From Candidatus Nitrosocosmicus agrestis (GTDB lineage Archaea > Thermoproteota > Nitrososphaeria > Nitrososphaerales > Nitrososphaeraceae): a DNA stretch of 64,000 bases. The stretch lies in assembly GCF_008389435.1 (NCBI RefSeq), contig NZ_VUYS01000010.1, positions 47,230-111,229 of the forward strand, given 5' to 3'. The translations under genes and the position numbers were made by a program. Under the pieces are notes generated by a model. It saw nothing but the letters and a program-made list of their open reading frames with translations, ran no database searches and was not told the origin of the DNA. Positions 1-9,456 of the stretch are shown piece after piece; the stretch's first letter is position 1, and each line of letters opens with the position of its first letter.

Positions 1-210
1 TTGTCAAAGAGTGGTAAGGTGTTGAACGCAGGTGAAGAAATCAAATATGTTATTACAGATTTTCGTTCTAAAAATTATTTGAAAAGAGCTTTACCATTAG
101 ATCTTGTAACCGATCGCGAGATAACCAAGTATGATGCACAAAGATATTGTGATCTACTATTGGAAATTTACGATTCTGTAACCAAGCACTTGTACGAACA
201 CACTGCATAA
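1..210 (+). CDS. Family B DNA polymerase, C-terminal end (5' truncated by window)
   Basis: The reading frame is open from base 1, so the true start lies outside the window and the TTG at base 1 is probably internal. The 69 residues match the general layout of an archaeal PolB C-terminus: a Gly-containing turn followed by IKYVITD, then a basic stretch ending in ALPLDLV, then YDAQRYCDLLLE and a helical end. In PolB this part lies in the thumb and helps hold the primer-template. No catalytic motif is present in this piece, so the call rests on C-terminal pattern alone. It could also be a detached fragment. Confidence 0.55.
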   Translation: MSKSGKVLNAGEEIKYVITDFRSKNYLKRALPLDLVTDREITKYDAQRYCDLLLEIYDSVTKHLYEHTA

Positions 211-672
211 ACTAATCATTATTATTAACATTAAATATCTTGTACAACATTACAACTAAATGTCATTGACTGTTGTTAAGGGAAAACCGAATGTTCATAG
301 TGTGTTATTTAACTTATAACCCTAAACCTATGTAATAAATTAAGCGAAATTACTCAAACTTTTGTGTCTCAAAGGTACAACCATGTTTTTTGTTAATAAT
401 TAAGTTCTACTCTAGAATATATTTCAATTATTCGATGAGGTTATATATTATTTGAAGTATGGATTGGGTTATAAAAATGAATTCGGATTTAAAGGGTGAT
501 TCTTCCTACTTTATTATTGACTTTTAAAATGTTTTCAGATTTCTGAAAAATTGTAATTATGAACTGTCCATATTTTTAGACCTTTCTCTTTTAAAAGGTT
601 CTGAAAAAAATTCCCAAACAATCAAAACAAAGAATCTAGAAATTATTCTCTGGTTTTTAATAGAATATATTT
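211..672. other. Intergenic gap, no gene seen
   Basis: A+T-rich spacer between the polymerase end and the convergent 107-residue gene. I see T-rich runs near 600-670 that could end transcription from either side, but no coding-like frame. Confidence 0.5.
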
Positions 673-996
673 TTATTTTCTACCTGGTAAAGAAACACCA
701 CTTATCTTTAATTGTTGCATGACCTCGTCCACTTCTTCTTTGGATGTATGACCAATTAAAGAGGATGATTCCTTATTTGTACTTACCATTGCATTTATTA
801 TTTGAGCTATCATTTCCGAATCATAAAAAGAGTATGAATTAGAAAGAAACTCTGCAATTTTTGAAACATCCATATCAGAAGATATTTTTCCTTTCGCTAT
901 TAATCCACCAAATTTTTGAACTGTCTCATATACTCCAATATTGTAGGCAATAAATGCTATCTTTTCAGGGGATATATTATATCCAATATTATTCAT
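673..996 (-). CDS. Hypothetical protein, 107 aa
   Basis: Not recognised. The protein is soluble-looking and mostly helical by composition, with no signal peptide or membrane segment. It begins MNNIGYNISPEKIAF and ends in a short basic tail, SLPGRK. The balanced charged and small residues, unlike the Lys/Asn/Ile bias of chance frames in this A+T-rich DNA, support real coding. It stands alone, convergent with the polymerase end, with about 500 bases of empty sequence upstream. No motif allows a function to be given. Confidence 0.6.
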   Translation of the reverse strand: MNNIGYNISPEKIAFIAYNIGVYETVQKFGGLIAKGKISSDMDVSKIAEFLSNSYSFYDSEMIAQIINAMVSTNKESSSLIGHTSKEEVDEVMQQLKISGVSLPGRK

Positions 997-1501
997 ATTA
1001 GTATTTTAAGTGATAATAGTATAATAGACCTTGCAAAATAGGGTATATTTGCAAATACCGAGCACAGTCAATGTAGTGACTGAAAGATTTTTTCCTCGAA
1101 AATTAGATTCACTTTGAGAAATTCTCATCTCATTTATAACAATAGTCAAAAATCTCATTTCAGCCTGCAAAAAAGGCCTATCGGTGAAAAAAATCAGAGA
1201 ACAAACACCATTGTTGTTCCTATTGCTAAGGTAAGACTATAAAAAATAATTCCTTTTATTATGAATATGATATGTTAAATTTCCTCAAATATTCTAAATA
1301 TTTTTTAATTGAGGTTTAAACTTTTAGCATATATGTTCAAAATAGTCAAATCGAATCAAAAATACTGGATATCATACGGCTTAACCTGTGCAGAATTAAT
1401 TTTACTTTGATACTAATAAAAACTCCATATGACAATATCCTTGTTTATTTTAATTTTGATACAGAAATAGATTTATACATTATAAATACATAAAATATAA
1501 C
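997..1501. other. Intergenic gap, divergent promoter region
   Basis: Spacer between two divergently transcribed genes, so promoters for both are expected here. A TATA-like stretch (tatacattataaata) lies around 1475-1491, just before the TTG start at 1502. No further gene seen. Confidence 0.45.
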
Positions 1502-2284
1502 TTGCATCATTTACATTCTTCAATTAACTTTTTTACAACGATCTTTACATTAGGATTAATGGCAATAGTATTTGGAAGTTTTGTATACCTGGCGGCAAAT
1601 GTGAATATAAATAGTAATTTTTATTCTTTATCGGCAATATCGTTTAAGGTCAGCGCACAACCGACTTCAGATAAAACTTCAAGTATTGATAATGTACTAA
1701 GTACGAATGGTTCAAAAATTCATCAAAGTAACACAACTATAGTAAAAGCATCGGGACACTTTGCCAACAACCAAATCGAAAATGACACTGTAGCTTGGAT
1801 TGAGGGTGGATTGTGGAATTTGGATATTGAAGAAAATAATAATAATAATGATGATGCAAATGCCAGTAACATCTCTAATATTACTGCAGATTTTAACGCT
1901 AATTTTACAATGATAAAGCCTGATGGTAGTCTTTCACACAATCATACTATTAGTAATTTTAAATCTGATGCTATTATATTTGCTGGCAACGATCTTGTAA
2001 TTACAGGAAATACTGATATACTTACGGATAATGAAGTTAATTATACTCAAGTTCCCATAACAGTGCACTTAATGGGTAAGAAGGTTTTAGGCTTGATGAT
2101 TGATGTCAACAGGACGGGAGGTCACTTTGCAGGTTCAAATGAAATGTTCGGGACTCTGATTAGTGGAATTGGATTGGACAATTCTACTAGCAGTAATAAC
2201 AATAGTATGATTAACAACTATGCAACAACGGAATTTGATAATTCATCTATTGACAATTCAATGATGTCCCATATGATGCATTAA
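1502..2284 (+). CDS. Exported Asn/Thr-rich protein with Met/His-rich tail, 260 aa
   Basis: Function unknown. The TTG at 1502 is used because it precedes a basic/His stretch and a hydrophobic signal or anchor segment (about residues 10-32). The mature part is rich in N-x-S/T sequons, as in archaeal exported glycoproteins. Two GHFA motifs, at residues 85-88 and 207-210, sit in similar settings and suggest an internal repeat of a beta-rich domain. An Asn/Asp-rich linker lies near residues 110-120. The C-terminus ends SMMSHMMH, a Met/His tail that could bind copper or another metal, which is inference. No neighbour is close enough to form an operon. Confidence 0.65.
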   Translation: MHHLHSSINFFTTIFTLGLMAIVFGSFVYLAANVNINSNFYSLSAISFKVSAQPTSDKTSSIDNVLSTNGSKIHQSNTTIVKASGHFANNQIENDTVAWIEGGLWNLDIEENNNNNDDANASNISNITADFNANFTMIKPDGSLSHNHTISNFKSDAIIFAGNDLVITGNTDILTDNEVNYTQVPITVHLMGKKVLGLMIDVNRTGGHFAGSNEMFGTLISGIGLDNSTSSNNNSMINNYATTEFDNSSIDNSMMSHMMH

Positions 2285-3063
2285 ATTTTAGTTTTTAACA
2301 ATACCTAGTAGATAAATTACTACTATTCCGGATTTTAAAATGTGATTCAAATGTTTTACAGCTAGTTTCATTTGGAGATGCTGAAAAAAAGTGATCCATG
2401 AGTTTATTGCAAAATCAGTGAAATCCAATGGCTGTAATAAGGCTGATTTAGTACATTGTCTTTGATATGAGAAATTATGCCATCCTATAGATCCTTGAAC
2501 CCGTAAGTTAACCATATTTAATTGGTTCTAGTCCTTAGGAGAAATAGATTTGTTTAGGTGATATGGGTATTAAAGTAAGCACTTTGAAATCTTGTTTTAA
2601 TTATATGACGCTATTTATCAATCCCTAAATTGATCAAATCCATTTTGTTATTTGATTTTATGATTTCAATTTATTTAGATAAATTAATTAATTAATTATG
2701 TCGGTAGCCTGACAATCAGGTATGAATCTCTAGACAAATAGCATTTGGATATTGTATTGTTTTTTTGTATAAATATCTGCTCCTTAATGTGATTGGATTA
2801 AGGAGCAAAAGTTGGAACCATGGGATGCTATCATGAGTTCTACCAAAAATAATCTTTTTTGCAAGAATGATGACGACTGGTTACAATTCCCTCTTCCATA
2901 ACAGATAATCTTGTTGTCAGAAAATATCGATACGAACATTTGCTATGAAATCAAAAGACTTTGGTCTTAATTTTAAGTAATCCTGACATTAAATACTTAT
3001 TTAGTTATCTGTCTTTTTTTAAAAGGCGTAGCACTATTTTAGCTCAAAGTCTTGGGTGAATTA
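2285..3063. other. Intergenic gap with a strong hairpin
   Basis: Convergent spacer between the exported protein and the Ntn-hydrolase. It holds an 11-bp perfect inverted repeat at 2778-2807 (listed separately) and a short attaatta run near 2684-2697. No convincing reading frame seen. Confidence 0.5.
2778..2807. repeat. 11-bp perfect inverted repeat (hairpin)
   Basis: TGCTCCTTAAT at 2778-2788 pairs perfectly with ATTAAGGAGCA at 2797-2807 around an 8-base loop. It lies between convergent genes. No T-run follows the stem directly on either strand, so it is not a classical terminator. It could be an RNA-processing signal or a two-sided transcription barrier. Confidence 0.5.
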
Positions 3064-3840
3064 TTATTCGTATGGAAAAAGACATTCAAAAAATTTCATT
3101 GCTTTGTCCTTATTAGAAAAATTTTCATTCAGTAGAGAATAAAGACCTGCAGTCATTGACCGATAGCATTCAGCCTGCTTATCGGATGATATCTCATAAT
3201 ATCCATCTTGCTTAATTATGGCAATCTGTAATTTGCCACCTGTTTCTAAATCTAATTTCTTTACTTCGTTAATGACATATACCGCAATACCCACATTATG
3301 TTCAACATGAAAATCAGATAATTTCATATTTATTGCAGAATAAAGTCTGTCCTGTTGCGCTAAAACTAACCGGGCGTAAGAGGATCCGGAACCTATTGAA
3401 ACATAGTCTTGATTTATTTTGTACATATAAGGAGAAACTTCGTTGTTTTTTCCAGTAGTTCCAAAGCCCATGCGGTAAACACAAGAATCGCCATTTCTTA
3501 ATACCACGCCTGCTATAGAGAAGGGAGTAAAAAACAATCGTGCTCCTGTATAACCGCACAAAAATGAATGATTATAGTTGTAAACACGATGCAAATTTAC
3601 CATGATCCCATACATCTGAGTTCTAAATTCTGATTCCAATTCAATTTCATTCTTAAAGTTTTGTTCCAGTTCATCCACGAATAGTTCGATTTGAGAACTA
3701 TCTCCTGAAGCACCTAAACCAATATGGTTGTTTATTTGAAAGATCTTTTTAATTGTGGTTTTGATTTTTAATGATGTACCTTGGCTGTCACTCGCTAATA
3801 CAATTCCGTCTTTAGATTTTATAGACAACACTGTGGTCAT
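3064..3840 (-). CDS. Proteasome beta-like Ntn-hydrolase, 258 aa
   Basis: N-terminal-nucleophile hydrolase of the 20S proteasome A/B fold. It starts MTTVLSIKSKDGIVLASDS. With Met1 removed, Thr2 would be the nucleophile, Asp18 matches the family Asp/Glu17 position, and Lys32 in IKKIFQI matches Lys33. No propeptide is visible; only Met1 precedes the Thr. A GLGASGDSSQ segment corresponds to the loop that follows in beta subunits. The protein is longer than a typical archaeal beta subunit (about 200-210 residues), with a divergent second half. It stands alone, away from any alpha subunit or PAN-like ATPase. It may be an extra beta-type subunit or a separate self-assembling peptidase. Confidence 0.75.
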   Translation of the reverse strand: MTTVLSIKSKDGIVLASDSQGTSLKIKTTIKKIFQINNHIGLGASGDSSQIELFVDELEQNFKNEIELESEFRTQMYGIMVNLHRVYNYNHSFLCGYTGARLFFTPFSIAGVVLRNGDSCVYRMGFGTTGKNNEVSPYMYKINQDYVSIGSGSSYARLVLAQQDRLYSAINMKLSDFHVEHNVGIAVYVINEVKKLDLETGGKLQIAIIKQDGYYEISSDKQAECYRSMTAGLYSLLNENFSNKDKAMKFFECLFPYE

Positions 3841-4673
3841 GGATTATTATACAAGACCGGTTTTACATTATTTAACGATACTATGTATTTTAATAATTTA
3901 ACTTTGTAGAATTGACACCTGTAAGATGCTTTAACAAAAATTAAGTTACTTTTATTGTCTATTGTGATTGCCTCAGCGTCTGTTATATCCATTTCTTTTA
4001 TGGATTTCCTGTCAGACTCATTTAAGATTGGGATTTATTGTTATTACCAATTACAAAATATTGTATTTGTAATATCTATTCGATATTGAATTACTCTCGA
4101 TAATTCTTATCAATTCGATGTCTTTTACTCATAAACAAATTCTATCCAGATCCATCTTAATTCTCTCGAGATAGTTTGCTTAATCTTTATAATCTTTATA
4201 ATCTTTCAGACAAGTGAAAATGCGGAGCAAACCCTTTGTCTTATTGGAAAATAGATGCAACTCATTTGAATTATTTATACTTTTGTAAATTCTCTGCCTA
4301 ATCTTTCCAATATCGCAAAAATATATTTAACAATCGCCATCTTTCCTTAGATTTGAAAGATGAATTTGAATATATTGAATTAAGGAACACTTAGTTCTCT
4401 TAATATGAATTTAATGGTATACTTGTTTATGGAAATGCTTTCAATTTTTAATTACAAGGTGACGTGTTAGACAGTACACCTATCTGATCCCAAATTTGAA
4501 CTACAGTGTTTCAAATGATTCTTTATGGGTGTATCTTAAAAAAAGAGAAATGTTGAGTAGTTTTTATATACAATAATGAAATTTTTTGCAAATAGTCTAA
4601 TTAAAATAATCTGAAGGGATTGTCTATAGTAGGCTAATGAGTTGGCTGTTGTACCGACTCTATCATTAAGATG
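3841..4673. other. Intergenic gap with a 9-bp tandem repeat
   Basis: Upstream region of the Ntn-hydrolase and downstream region of the Gly-rich exported gene. Apart from the 9-bp triplication at 4181-4207, I see no gene or structured element. Confidence 0.5.
4181..4207. repeat. Three tandem 9-bp units (taatcttta)
   Basis: The unit taatcttta occurs twice, followed by a third copy, taatctttc, without gaps. It is A+T-rich and in a gap, so slippage is the simplest origin. Confidence 0.7.
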
Positions 4674-4955
4674 TTAGTCAGACCCTCCCGATATACCAGT
4701 GTTTCCAGATCCACCATTGCCACCATTGCCACCATTGCCGGTGGATATGATATTTCCTCCTGTTATGCCACCATTACCCCCATTTCCTCCGTTACCACCT
4801 GAACCGGCCTTGGTGTTGAATTTTTTGAATTTGAAAGCGTCAGCCTTCTGATCAAACAAAGTAGATGAAGCTACCATTGAAGTGATCATCAGAAATGACA
4901 AAGTAGATATTACTGCAACTATTGCAATCTGTTTTTCTTGGGTATTGATTCCCAT
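4674..4955 (-). CDS. Small exported Gly/Asn-repeat protein, 93 aa
   Basis: The ATG at 4955 is preferred because it places MGINTQEKQ directly before a hydrophobic signal segment; an ATG six codons upstream (4973) is also open. The signal peptide is followed by a probable cleavage region around DQKADAF. The C-terminal half is low complexity: repeated GGNGGNGG blocks, two tracts separated by ITGGNIISTGN. Such Gly/Asn repeats often form flexible or cell-surface coats. Function is unknown. It is isolated, with long empty flanks. Confidence 0.6.
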   Translation of the reverse strand: MGINTQEKQIAIVAVISTLSFLMITSMVASSTLFDQKADAFKFKKFNTKAGSGGNGGNGGNGGITGGNIISTGNGGNGGNGGSGNTGISGGSD

Positions 4956-4973
4956 AATGGTTCTTGAGTACAT

Positions 4974-6196
4974 ATCGAGAAATATAAAGATTCTTTAAGT
5001 TTGTTAATTGAACAGTCAAAAAGGCTCACAAAAATGTTTTTTTGTACCTACTTCTATGAGTATTTCTACAACTATATAGAGAGTTTATTTGGTAAGAAAA
5101 GGATTTATCTATCAGTTTTTACTCAATTTTGACACCTGCAGTTGACTCTTTAAATTGATAATATGTTGCTATAAAGGGATATGCCTTCAATATTGTTGAA
5201 TTGTAAGGTAAAGTTCCAAGTAAATTTTACAAGTGATTCTTTGATATCTGGACCATCAAATGCTTTTCACAATATTCGATATTCTTATCAAGATGGTATG
5301 TATGCAACACGAACAGATACTTCACTTAGTTGTTCTAACGCATCATACTGATATTGCAATGATTGATTTCGTTTAGATGTAAAACGACTGCTAAAAATTT
5401 TATAATTCATCACATATTATAACTTAATACATATTTTCTCTATTGTTTTGACTGTTTGACCTTTGGTCAATTTCATTCACTATAAGTGTAGTTGTTTAAT
5501 TCATTATCGATACTGAAACTTTCGGTGAAATGACTTTATCGCAACCGATTTATGATGTCAAATCCCTTTTCTTCAAAAAGAATTATATGATTCTGAAACA
5601 GGTGGGTTATGTCTGATCGAATTCTGGTAACTGCCTGTATTTGATGTTTGTTGTCAATTTGATCCAGTGTGCGATTCTGTGCATTTAATCATCTGACGAA
5701 TCAAATTATCTTTAGGTAGGCAAGTCTGTTGCTTGTTTTGATAAAGAGTTAAACTGAAATAAACGGGAAACATTACGAGAGGAGTCTGAACAAGAGTTAC
5801 TAACATTGTTTTTTTAGAATCTATTGATTTTCTATTCTATGTATATCAGATTATTATATTCTGCTGCTTCATTTTTCTCCATGTGGTTAACACTCTGTAA
5901 TAAGCTTTATTCTTAATTTACATTGTAGCAAGAACTTTATTGATTACTGTGCCTCTATAGAATTTTAATTCCTTAATTAGCTTCAAGAGAACATAATTTT
6001 CTATTGATATTATTACAATACATGATTTATCGATACTAGCCAACATCTTCCCGTATTGCAATTCTACAATGGGTAACAGTACTAATGCTTCTATAATAGA
6101 ATTTTTTATAGTAGATTCTTTTGTATTTCATCATAAGAACTTCTTTTCAGAAACGAGTTAGCCAACTCAGTTATATGTAATTGGATATATAGATTC
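4974..6196. other. 1.2-kb gap, no gene seen
   Basis: Long A+T-rich spacer between two divergently transcribed exported small proteins. I looked on both strands and saw only very short frames, such as a 28-codon ATG frame at 5530, none convincing. Confidence 0.45.
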
Positions 6197-6451
6197 ATGG
6201 AGAAAAAAATCCAATTATCAATTTTGTCAGTTTTTCTTGCAGCTGCACTCGTAGGTTCTTTAGTCGCCTCTTCTGACTATAATGTATTTGCTACAGGAAA
6301 ACACAACGATGCAATCCAAATATTAGAGCAATCTTCACTCACTGGTCAGGATTCAACCTGTGATTCTGATGATAGGACAATTGCCTCTTGCAACAACTTG
6401 GCCTTTACCGCCAACCTAAATGATGGCAATAACGGATTAGGTCAACAGTAA
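6197..6451 (+). CDS. Small exported protein with paired cysteines, 84 aa
   Basis: MEKKIQLSILS followed by a hydrophobic run (about residues 6-26) is a clear signal peptide, with likely cleavage after VFA-TG near residue 33. The mature part is about 50 residues and acidic/Asn-rich, with two Cys (STCDSDD and IASCNN) that could form a disulfide outside the cell. Function is unknown. The NN/Q-rich end resembles the style of the larger Gln/Asn-rich protein at 58111-58584, though I see no clear alignment. A T-rich tract follows the stop. Confidence 0.6.
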   Translation: MEKKIQLSILSVFLAAALVGSLVASSDYNVFATGKHNDAIQILEQSSLTGQDSTCDSDDRTIASCNNLAFTANLNDGNNGLGQQ

Positions 6452-6474
6452 TAATTGCAGAACCATATCCAAAC

Positions 6475-6492
6475 TTTTTTTGATTCTTTTTT
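6475..6492 (+). terminator. T-rich terminator candidate
   Basis: Two runs of six T's, split by gattc, begin 24 bases after the stop of the small exported protein. T-runs without a hairpin are the usual intrinsic termination signal in archaea. Confidence 0.45.
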
Positions 6493-7004
6493 CTATTTTG
6501 GCTTATAAGTTTTTTTAATAATAGAAAGAGGCTTTTCTGTGTTAATTCACGATTAAATACGTGATTTTTGTAAAAAGTTTGCAAAAAATATATAAATTGA
6601 TAGTAAAATTTTGATATTGTAATTTAGTGCTAATTTCAAATTATGGCCACTGCCATAGGGATGACAATTTTGTAAATCATTTTATAAGTAGGAAAAATAA
6701 GTTAAAGGAAAACCGAGATTATGACTAGTAAGGCAATCCGATGTTGCAGCAATTATGAATGATTGAGACAGTTTTATGTGACCTAGATACTATCGTCTAA
6801 ATACAAACTTCATTAGTTATTCGCATTCTCTACCGTCCAATTATTAATTTGTATAATGCTTTGGGACTATAAGGACAGATAATGAGAATAATTCAAACAA
6901 CCATTATTACCATAGCATTCCATACTTACACTGTATTATTGTTTCAGGAGAGTTTACAAAATTAATAAAAGCTTATAAATGTTATAGTACTTTCTACTAG
7001 TGGA
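6493..7004. other. Intergenic gap, promoter side of the next gene
   Basis: No gene seen. A TATA-like stretch (aaaagcttataaatg) at about 6967-6981 lies 25-35 bases before the ATG at 7005 and probably serves it. Confidence 0.45.
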
Positions 7005-7328
7005 ATGTCCTCAACGGTGTATTTGGAAACTAGTCGTGCATTTGTTGATAAGCTTTTGAGTGTCGATAATGAATTGGAAGCAAAAATTATGGATGGAAAG
7101 GATAAAAGGGCAGATGAAATTTATCGGTTATATTTCGATAGGCTGTCATTGTATGAAATGGCTTGTCTTGTACCTTTGAGTAAAAACCACAAATTATTCT
7201 TACAAAATAAGAAAGAAGAAATTTATGTAGATCTGAAGTGGTTCAAGTCTAAACAAGAATTAAAAAAGCATCTAGATTTAGCATTATCTGAAATAAATTA
7301 CTTAAAGAGATCTTACGAATATAAATGA
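7005..7328 (+). CDS. Hypothetical helical protein, 107 aa
   Basis: Not recognised. Lys/Glu/Leu-rich and predominantly helical, with no signal peptide, membrane segment or metal-binding motif. It starts MSSTVYLETSRAFVDKLL and ends EINYLKRSYEYK. The ATG at 7005 is favoured by a TATA-like box 25-35 bases upstream, which would give a nearly leaderless mRNA. Composition and heptad-like Leu spacing suggest a coiled-coil or helical-bundle small protein. No neighbour gives context. Confidence 0.6.
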   Translation: MSSTVYLETSRAFVDKLLSVDNELEAKIMDGKDKRADEIYRLYFDRLSLYEMACLVPLSKNHKLFLQNKKEEIYVDLKWFKSKQELKKHLDLALSEINYLKRSYEYK

Positions 7329-8372
7329 CATTCTGTTAAAGATCCTTAACATAGTAACAATATCCCTTAAGGCTTTTATTATATTAAGTTCTGAACATTT
7401 TACTTATTTTTCCTAGTTTTAGTAACAAGTAGGGTAAAAAACCTGTTTCGCATCAAGATTGTGTAGATCATGAAGATTTTTATTCCTTGACATTTTTGCA
7501 AATATGTTTCAAAATACTAACCATCTCTTGTGGCTTTATGATTATTAATGCACATATTTTCACATTTCCATTTGAGATAGATTATTTGCAGGACCACTAT
7601 ACTATTAAACTAAGCATTATGATTATAAATCAGAGGAAGCAAAAATTTTGTAGCATTGATGTATTAACAGCTACACCTTTTTTAATAACCTTTGGTTTTT
7701 TCACATAAAATTTATTTAGTGTGCAGTGAAAATTATTATTATCATTTACCTTCTCTCTATTGTAGACTTTAGAGGTATCTGTCGAGAAATTCCCAAAGTT
7801 ATACAAAGTGTAATATAAATCGGCACTAAGACCCCTACTACCTCACAGGTATTGCAGTCGTTTATTTGATTATTCAAAACAAAATATGCTTCAATTCCCT
7901 CAACCTGTTGAAATGATACTTAACTTGTCTCATTGAGGCTTTCAAATTGTGTTCTCTGCCCCAGAATTGTAGGACTAATCCTTTTGTTTCAGATTAAAAA
8001 TCCGTAAATAGGTGTTATTAGCGGTATATGCAATGGGATTACCTGTTAAATGGATAACATGTTAGAACCAATTAGAAATCATACGGATTACTACAAATAA
8101 TATCACTATATCGTTAGTAATGCCAAATTAAATTTAGGGTCACTTTTGTTATTCATGACCCCAAATCAGATAGTTATTTTAGTAGCGATATAATCATGAA
8201 TTTTCTTCTTAGCTAACGATGTGTTGAATTTCATTATTTTGGTTTATTTTTCGAACATAATATAATCAAAAAAATTGAATATGTTTATAATGTGGTAGAT
8301 GGTTTGACAAGTTGAGATATCTATTGATCAAGAAAACTATATTTTCAGGAGTTAAAATCAACATAATTGATA
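7329..8372. other. 1-kb gap with one possible small frame
   Basis: Downstream of the helical protein and downstream of the flavin reductase-like gene on the other strand (convergent). It contains a candidate minus-strand frame at 7746-7877 (listed separately). A 73-codon plus-strand frame at 7487-7708 has Phe/Ile/Thr-rich chance-like composition. Confidence 0.45.
7746..7877 (-). CDS. Possible microprotein or gene tail, 43 aa
   Basis: Not recognised. A TTG start at 7877 gives a peptide with a C-x2-C pair (DCNTCEVVG), a hydrophobic core and a basic end (STIERR). The same frame stays open upstream for about 14 more codons with coding-like composition but has no ATG, GTG or TTG there, so this may be the end of a decayed gene instead of an intact one. 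Local G+C is higher than in the flanks. Confidence 0.25.
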   Translation of the reverse strand: MNNQINDCNTCEVVGVLVPIYITLCITLGISRQIPLKSTIERR

Positions 8373-8960
8373 TTACCGAATTTCATCATTATCATTAGGG
8401 GTTTTCTTATATTTGTTTAAAATATCTTTTATACTTTGACGAGTCTCTTCATTAGGCTTTTCTATGGATTGCAGAGACCAATATTTTCCATTATTGTAAA
8501 TTAACGATTCTTTTTCGGGATTGTGTGTTGCTTCTAAGACCTCTCCAATTAACATTACATGATCCCCAAAAGTGACCTCTTTGAACAATTTACACTCTGC
8601 ATTTAATGAGGCCCCTTTTACCATCAATACGTCGATATTGTCGGCTTGAAAGAATTGAAACCCTATTTCCTTTAAAACATTAATTTTGTCATAGTCTCTA
8701 CCACTATATCCTCCAGCCACACTGGCAATTATTGTCTGATCAGTTGCACATAGGTTAATTCCAAATTCCTTTGATGCTCTGATATTTTTGACTGTAGTCT
8801 TTGTAGGTCCCAAAGAAACCGCTATAAGCCCCGGTCTATAAGAAAGATGATGTGTCCATTCGCATGCCATGATATCATGACCATGAGGACCATTCGATGT
8901 TACTAGGCCTATTGATGTAGCAAATTTATTTGAACGAGGGTCACCCCAAGGTAAATCCAT
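8373..8960 (-). CDS. Flavin reductase-like FMN-binding split-barrel protein, 195 aa
   Basis: The fold is that of the flavin reductase-like domain: RSNKFATSIGLVTSNG near the start, then LSYRPGLIAVSLGPTKTT and IRASKEFGINL, the strand-turn pattern that binds FMN in this family. The domain covers about residues 5-160; the last 35 residues are a charged helical tail. Such proteins use NAD(P)H to reduce flavin or bind FMN as part of an oxidoreductase pair. No partner monooxygenase is adjacent, so substrate is unknown. The ATG at 8960 starts MDLPWGDPRSNKF directly at the domain edge. Confidence 0.75.
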   Translation of the reverse strand: MDLPWGDPRSNKFATSIGLVTSNGPHGHDIMACEWTHHLSYRPGLIAVSLGPTKTTVKNIRASKEFGINLCATDQTIIASVAGGYSGRDYDKINVLKEIGFQFFQADNIDVLMVKGASLNAECKLFKEVTFGDHVMLIGEVLEATHNPEKESLIYNNGKYWSLQSIEKPNEETRQSIKDILNKYKKTPNDNDEIR

Positions 8961-9142
8961 ATAAGGGAATTACCAACAAGATTTAATAAAACCTAATCAG
9001 AATAGGCCATGTTATATATCAAATATTAAACCGTTGAATTAGTGGATAAAAAGAAATATCATTTTACAATGAAAAGTATGACGTGAGGGATATTGCACAT
9101 CGTATTTCTACCTCTTGAATTGATTATTAGTATGGGTTTGAT

Positions 9143-9322
9143 ATGCATACTACCGAACCCTTGTACCATCCGGAAATTAATCCTGATAATTACATTTTCA
9201 GAATGAAACTGCGTTTTGAAGCATATTATACGGATTTTGTTGCCAAACTATCAGTGAACCTGGCCGTTTATGTGGTTACTAAACCTCATTTTTGTTTCGC
9301 TTTGACTCAGTCAAAGAACTGA
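9143..9322 (+). CDS. Candidate small protein, 59 aa
   Basis: An ATG frame beginning MHTTEPLYHPEINPDNYIF and ending TQSKN. Its composition (Pro, Val, Ala, His, Arg) differs from chance frames here. No signal peptide or known motif; a central AKLSVNLAVYVV stretch is hydrophobic. The first in-frame stop upstream is only five codons before the ATG, which fixes the start. It lies between the divergent flavin-protein and Cache-protein genes. Function unknown. Confidence 0.4.
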   Translation: MHTTEPLYHPEINPDNYIFRMKLRFEAYYTDFVAKLSVNLAVYVVTKPHFCFALTQSKN

Positions 9323-9456
9323 ATCTCATTATAATAATCATCTTTTACAAATCAGTAAACATCTTTAAATTTGATAGTAATTTACGAGATACTTAATTTA
9401 AAAATCACTTACAATTTTATAAGGTAATTTAGGTTAATTGGCATAGTAAAATTTAG

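Noticed and set aside
7487..7708. 73-residue plus-strand frame
   Set aside because: TTG start, Phe/Ile/Thr-rich composition and no start context or motif.
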